Assembly: GCA_039969355.1 (NCBI GenBank)
Contig: JBDVOA010000008.1
Coordinates: forward strand, 62,001-126,000
Source: JL08 sp039969355
GTDB taxonomy: Bacteria; Pseudomonadota; Alphaproteobacteria; Rhodobacterales; Rhodobacteraceae
Direction: 5' to 3'
Length of the DNA stretch: 64,000 nt
A program made the translations under genes and the position numbers. Below, in pieces: positions 60,353 to 64,000 of the stretch (the first letter of the stretch is position 1; every line of letters begins with the position of its first letter). Below the pieces are notes generated by a model. That model had not been told where the DNA came from. It did no database searches and saw nothing but the letters and a program-made list of their open reading frames with translations.

Positions 60353-62230
60353 TTATTTCTCGGTGAATTTCAGCTCGATACGCCGATTTTGCGCGCGCGC
60401 CTCTGGAGTATCGGCTGAATTCACCGGCTGGTGTTCACCAAATCCGTTGGCCGAGAGGCGACTGGGCGGAATGGCCAAAGCCCCGGCCATAAATCGCACG
60501 ACCGAGAGCGCCCGGGCCTGGCTGAGTTCCCAGTTGTCTGCAAACACGCCCTGCCCCGACAATGGCAGATTATCGGTGTGCCCGTCTACGCGGATGACCC
60601 AGTCTATTTCAGGCGGTATGTCATTCGCCACGCTACGCAGAATGGCCGCGATCTTGGCGACTTCCAGACGTCCTTCGCGGGAAAGCGTCGCGCCAGCGGG
60701 TGGAAACAGAACTTCTGAAGAAAACACAAATCGGTCACCTTCAATACGCACACCCTCTTGATTGCCTAATACATCGCGTAACCGACCAAAGAACTCTGAT
60801 CTGTACTTGGCCAGATCCTGAGTCTCGGTCTCCAGACGTTCGCGCTCAGCTTCCAGGACTACTTGTTCGGCCTCTAGCCTGATCCGCTCGGCTTCTTCTA
60901 ATTCGCGTCGTCGACGTTCCTCAGACGCCACTCGGGCAAGGGCGGTGTTCAGATCGCTCCCCAAGGATTGCAACTGAACGTTCGCGGCAACATCCCGCGC
61001 CTTGGCCTCATCCAATAATGACTGCAGGTTGCCAAGCTGTGTCCTCAAGGCAGCGACCTGTTGGTTCAGCAACGCCGTTTGGCGTTGGCTTTCTGCTGAT
61101 GCCGCCTGTTCATCCGACAAGGTATCGTTTGCAGCGGCCAACAGTGCTGCGCGTTGTTCAGCAAGGCTCAACTGCGCTTCGGCCTCGTCTTCAGCCGCCA
61201 GGCGCGCCGCCAATGCGGCAGCCAGTTGATCTTGGAATGCTTTTCGTTTTTTCTCGGTTGTCGATTTCAGCGCCTCTGTTTCTGCCAATGCGGTGCTCAG
61301 CTGCTCCCCTAGCGCCTTTTTCTCTTCTTCCGTCGCTGCTTTCAGGGCGTCGGCCGCGACCAGAGATGCCAATAGCTGCTCATCCAGATCTTTTTGCGCC
61401 GCCTGCGCGGCGGCCAGCAATGTAAGCGTATCTTCAGCTTCTTTGCGTTGTGCTTCCAGTGATAGCGTCATTGCCGTCAGCTCTGCATCAGCGTTTTGTA
61501 ACCGGTCCCGCAGCGCTTCTGCTGCTGCTGCTTCTGCAAGTCGGGCGACTTCCTCAGCGCTCAGCGCTTCCTGGGCCTCACTCAACTCGCTGGTAAGGGT
61601 CTCTGTCTGCGCTTCCACTTCCTCATTCTGAGCGCGCAAATCTGTGATTAGCGCTTCGAGCGCCGCGCGCCGTGCAGCTGCAAGACGGGCCGCTTCGGTT
61701 TTGGCATCCACTTCAGAACGAGTCTGTGCCAAAGCAAGATTCAAGGCGTCTTGCTCAGACATCAGTTGTATCTTTTCACCTTTTAGTTCGGCGACTTCGC
61801 CCAATGCTTCATTGCGCTGACTTAAGAGAGAGGCAACCTGCGCCTCAAAGCCAGTAATCTGGGACTGTGCTGTGGCCAGTGCATCGGACTGGCGTTCCCA
61901 CTCTTCACTAAGCGTATTTATCAGTTCAGCTTGATCGCTAATTTCTGCGTCGCGAGCGCCGAGCGTTGTCGTCAGGGCGCCCAGACGGGCCTCAAGCTGT
62001 TTGCCTTGACGTTCCTGTAATCCCAGAGCCAATGAAAGTGCTTCGACTTCACCAGTTAATGTGTCGAGTTTGGTTTCCTGCCCGCTGATGGTTTCACGCA
62101 AAACAAACTGCACAACCATAAAAATGGTTAGCACAAACATCAGAACCAAAAGCAATCCGGTCATCGCATCGACGAAACCGGGCCAGATTGATCCCTGAAA
62201 CCGCTGGCCTGTGCGCCGCGACAAGGCCAT
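60353..62230 (-). CDS. OmpA/MotB-like protein with very long coiled coil
   Basis: A 625-residue protein. One membrane helix near the N-terminus (about 18-45) is preceded by FVDAMTGLLLVLMF, whose Asp is placed like the proton-carrying Asp of MotB/ExbD. About 400 residues of Ala-, Glu- and Gln-rich coiled coil follow. The C-terminal OmpA-like peptidoglycan domain (about 500-622) has WVIRVDGHTDNLPLSGQGVF and GEHQPVN-type sequence (FGEHQPVNSADTPEARAQNR). The ATG follows GGAGGAG, two bases after the stop of the MotA/ExbB-like gene. The two should form an ion-driven stator-like complex that touches the cell wall. What it drives is unknown. Confidence 0.87.
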   Translation of the reverse strand: MALSRRTGQRFQGSIWPGFVDAMTGLLLVLMFVLTIFMVVQFVLRETISGQETKLDTLTGEVEALSLALGLQERQGKQLEARLGALTTTLGARDAEISDQAELINTLSEEWERQSDALATAQSQITGFEAQVASLLSQRNEALGEVAELKGEKIQLMSEQDALNLALAQTRSEVDAKTEAARLAAARRAALEALITDLRAQNEEVEAQTETLTSELSEAQEALSAEEVARLAEAAAAEALRDRLQNADAELTAMTLSLEAQRKEAEDTLTLLAAAQAAQKDLDEQLLASLVAADALKAATEEEKKALGEQLSTALAETEALKSTTEKKRKAFQDQLAAALAARLAAEDEAEAQLSLAEQRAALLAAANDTLSDEQAASAESQRQTALLNQQVAALRTQLGNLQSLLDEAKARDVAANVQLQSLGSDLNTALARVASEERRRRELEEAERIRLEAEQVVLEAERERLETETQDLAKYRSEFFGRLRDVLGNQEGVRIEGDRFVFSSEVLFPPAGATLSREGRLEVAKIAAILRSVANDIPPEIDWVIRVDGHTDNLPLSGQGVFADNWELSQARALSVVRFMAGALAIPPSRLSANGFGEHQPVNSADTPEARAQNRRIELKFTEK

Positions 62231-62233
62231 GGA

Positions 62234-63424
62234 TCACTCCTCCTGCGAGTCGGGCGGACTGCGCATCGGAGCTGGGGATCGCGCTGTTGTTATTGCACGA
62301 CTGAGTGCGGCAATATCAGTGCGCAATTCGGTCATGCTTTCTTGCCGACCTGCCGAAATCTCTTCCAGAATGCGCAACATCTGTACATCAATCGACCGTA
62401 GCCGCATCCGGCTTTCTGCATCTATTCCCTCAGCCGGGCCGTGCGAGATCATCATTTCGATCAATCGTTCCTGCCCTTCAGCTACTCGATCAAGCGCAGC
62501 CGTCGCACCTTGGCCGCCATCCATTTGCGCCGTCAGATTCTCGATCGAATCTGCCAATTTACCAAACTTTTCGTCCAGCATCGATCGATTGACGTCAGAC
62601 TGCGTGAACATCTGCTGAAGCGATTCCAATTGCTCGGTCATCGTGTCAACAACACCGCCTAATGCCCCGGCATCGCCGCCCGCATCATCGCCAGACGAAA
62701 AACCGACTTTGGTGATCGACGACAACCACTCTTCCAACTCCCGGTAAAACCGGTTTTGCCCATGCCCGGCGAACAACTCCAATAGCCCGACAATCAATGA
62801 TCCGGCCAGTCCTAACAGAGAGGAGGAAAACGCAACCCCCATGCCTCCCAATTGTTGTTCAAGCCCGGTCATCAGCCGATTAAAAACCGATACGCCTCCC
62901 TCGCCTTCCTGGGGCGCGAGGCTGCGGATCGTATCCACCATTGCCGGAACAGTGGTCGCGAGGCCGTAAAACGTTCCCAAAAGCCCAAGGAAAATCAATA
63001 AATTGACGATGTATCGGGTGATTTCGCGTGCTTCATCGATCCGAGTCGCTACCGAATCCAATATCGATCGGGTGGACGACGCCCCAACTTGCATACGTGC
63101 GCCGCGCGTGCGCAGCAAAGACGCCAGCGGCGCCAGCATTGGGGGCGCCTTGACGTTTTCGACAACCATGTCGCTTGCGAATCCTTCGATCCAGCGTACG
63201 GAACCGATCAGCTGAAAAACCTGCCAAAAGCAGGCAAATACGCCGATCACAAAGACAAATATGATAAACCCGTTCAGGGCTGGGTTGGCCTGAAATACCC
63301 CCAGAACCTGCGGTAAGGCGACAAACACGCCAAACCCCGACAGGCCCAATACAACAAGCATCGACAAAATCTGTCGCACGGGTTGCGAAAACTGTGGTCG
63401 TAATTGCCGGTCTGGTGGCGCCAT
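62234..63424 (-). CDS. MotA/TolQ/ExbB-like membrane protein
   Basis: A 396-residue inner-membrane protein. Helices near residues 28-50 and 57-80 are followed by a cytosolic loop and two further helices (about 150-170 and 195-220), typical of the MotA/TolQ/ExbB proton-channel fold. Conserved parts are IFLGLLGTFYGLATTVPAMV and GMGVAFSSSLLGLAGSLIVG. The C-terminal 150 residues form an additional helical cytosolic tail. An ATG at 63424 has AGGA ahead; a GTG at 63442 is the other choice. It is cotranscribed with the OmpA/MotB-like gene. Confidence 0.87.
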   Translation of the reverse strand: MAPPDRQLRPQFSQPVRQILSMLVVLGLSGFGVFVALPQVLGVFQANPALNGFIIFVFVIGVFACFWQVFQLIGSVRWIEGFASDMVVENVKAPPMLAPLASLLRTRGARMQVGASSTRSILDSVATRIDEAREITRYIVNLLIFLGLLGTFYGLATTVPAMVDTIRSLAPQEGEGGVSVFNRLMTGLEQQLGGMGVAFSSSLLGLAGSLIVGLLELFAGHGQNRFYRELEEWLSSITKVGFSSGDDAGGDAGALGGVVDTMTEQLESLQQMFTQSDVNRSMLDEKFGKLADSIENLTAQMDGGQGATAALDRVAEGQERLIEMMISHGPAEGIDAESRMRLRSIDVQMLRILEEISAGRQESMTELRTDIAALSRAITTARSPAPMRSPPDSQEE

Positions 63425-63494
63425 TTCGTGCGGTCCTGACACTTTTTCTGCTCTGGGGCGACCCTACATAAAAACCGCGGGGAGGGCCAAGGGT

Positions 63495-64000
63495 TTATGT
63501 GCTTAGGCCTTTGACCCGTTGTTCCAGCCATTTCAAGTCGGGATCATGTAAATCCATCGCAACCAGGTGATCCCAGGTGTTGAACAGATATTCTGTATTC
63601 GGCCCGCGCCCGCCTACTGCCTTGGCAATGATCCGAGCCTGATCTTCAAGGGGCAAGCCACCACAATATTGCACATGGTCAGCGTCAACAACGTAGGTGA
63701 CGGCCTCAACTTCCAAGCCGCTGGCTAGACGGACAGAAAGCATTTTTTCAAGGTAGGCAGATGAAATCAGCTCTCGTTCACGCAGATAGGCCAGCACGTC
63801 GTCTTCTTGTCCCGACTCCACGGCCAGCGCAACGCCTTCGCATTCCGCACCTTCAACTTCGTCCAGCGCCAGGACAAGCCCCGGGTCTGTCTCAGTGCCG
63901 CGATGGTGGATTGAACGCATGCAGAAGGATCGCGCATATCCCTGCAACGTTGCTAATTGCTGATCGGCCACATCGAACCCCGGGTTCCACAACAATGAAC
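63495..64000 (-). CDS. ChaC-type gamma-glutamylcyclotransferase, 5' end outside window
   Basis: The 3' 168 codons of a gene that continues past the window edge. The sequence begins SLLWNPGFDV, which continues the YGSLLWNPGF motif of ChaC proteins, so the frame is open across 64000. Later marks are RSFCMRSIHHRGTETDPGLV, and ALDEVEGAECEGVAL, where Glu is near the expected catalytic position. The family cleaves glutathione into 5-oxoproline and Cys-Gly in the cytosol. About 50 N-terminal residues are missing from view. Confidence 0.87.
   Translation of the reverse strand, partial: SLLWNPGFDVADQQLATLQGYARSFCMRSIHHRGTETDPGLVLALDEVEGAECEGVALAVESGQEDDVLAYLRERELISSAYLEKMLSVRLASGLEVEAVTYVVDADHVQYCGGLPLEDQARIIAKAVGGRGPNTEYLFNTWDHLVAMDLHDPDLKWLEQRVKGLST

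Noticed and set aside
60353..63424. Zorya phage-defence system
   Set aside because: The pair is MotA/MotB-like, but there is no ZorC, ZorD or ZorE gene nearby, the flanks are housekeeping genes, and the extended part is in the MotB-like rather than the MotA-like protein.
1..64000. CRISPR arrays, insertion sequences, rRNA and tRNA genes
   Set aside because: I saw no regularly spaced repeats, transposase-like proteins with terminal repeats, or RNA-gene signatures in the window.

Overview
The window looks like chromosomal DNA of a marine alphaproteobacterium of the Rhodobacterales (roseobacter type). This is inferred from the lysC-ptsP pair, the DUF6455 and double-CDGSH small proteins, a TctDE-linked tripartite transporter, an alphaproteobacterial form of the Mrp (Mnh) antiporter cluster, and a moderate GC content (by eye a little above 50 percent). 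I see no rRNA or tRNA gene, no transposase, no integrase and no CRISPR array. The assignment rests on gene content only; no search could be run.

Layout. (1) 1-7 kb is accessory and partly decayed: the tail of a PaaE-like ferredoxin reductase, a toxin-antitoxin pair whose toxin has lost family arginines, two gene remnants, a lysine-rich lipoprotein, a 1046-residue SAM/cyclase/AAA/TPR signalling protein and another remnant. (2) 7-14.8 kb is a carboxylate uptake module: two-component system TctD-TctE, divergent from a TctC binding protein, a fused TctA-TctB permease and a PrpF-type isomerase, followed by a small protein and a D-2-hydroxyacid dehydrogenase behind their own operator-like element. 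(3) 15-25 kb is a quaternary-amine (betaine/choline/TMAO-like) module: binding protein, ATPase, double-domain permease, choline-kinase-like phosphotransferase and dimethylglycine/sarcosine dehydrogenase in one overlapping operon, with a divergent DeoR-type regulator, plus a second kinase and a methyltransferase. (4) 25-32 kb is a loose catabolic region with an exported HAD phosphatase, a Rieske oxygenase, a PhyH dioxygenase, a DUF1254 protein and its decayed paralogue. (5) 32-40 kb is core metabolism and regulation: ptsP, lysC, the tungstate transporter tupBCA, and a LacI-type regulator with a KDG-type sugar kinase. (6) 40.4-48.2 kb is a ten-gene Mrp/Mnh cation/proton antiporter operon with three antiporter-like large subunits and no fused MrpA. 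(7) 48.2-53.1 kb carries capsule export and precursor genes kpsT, kpsE, kdsA and a phosphohexomutase. (8) 53.5-64 kb holds housekeeping and envelope genes: AsmA, rimO, a PA14 protein, double CDGSH, DUF6455, an IMPACT-like protein, an M48 lipoprotein protease, an OmpA/MotB-like and MotA/ExbB-like pair, and the 3' part of a ChaC-type enzyme running off the end.

How the genes work together. Two uptake operons carry a hairpin directly after the binding-protein gene, which fits the usual excess of binding protein over membrane components. In the amine operon, stop and start codons overlap from permease to kinase to dehydrogenase. This ties a kinase of unknown substrate to amine uptake and demethylation, next to a regulator family that usually senses phosphorylated metabolites. 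It is the most interesting physiological hypothesis in the window. The three-large-subunit Mrp operon is the most interesting structural one.
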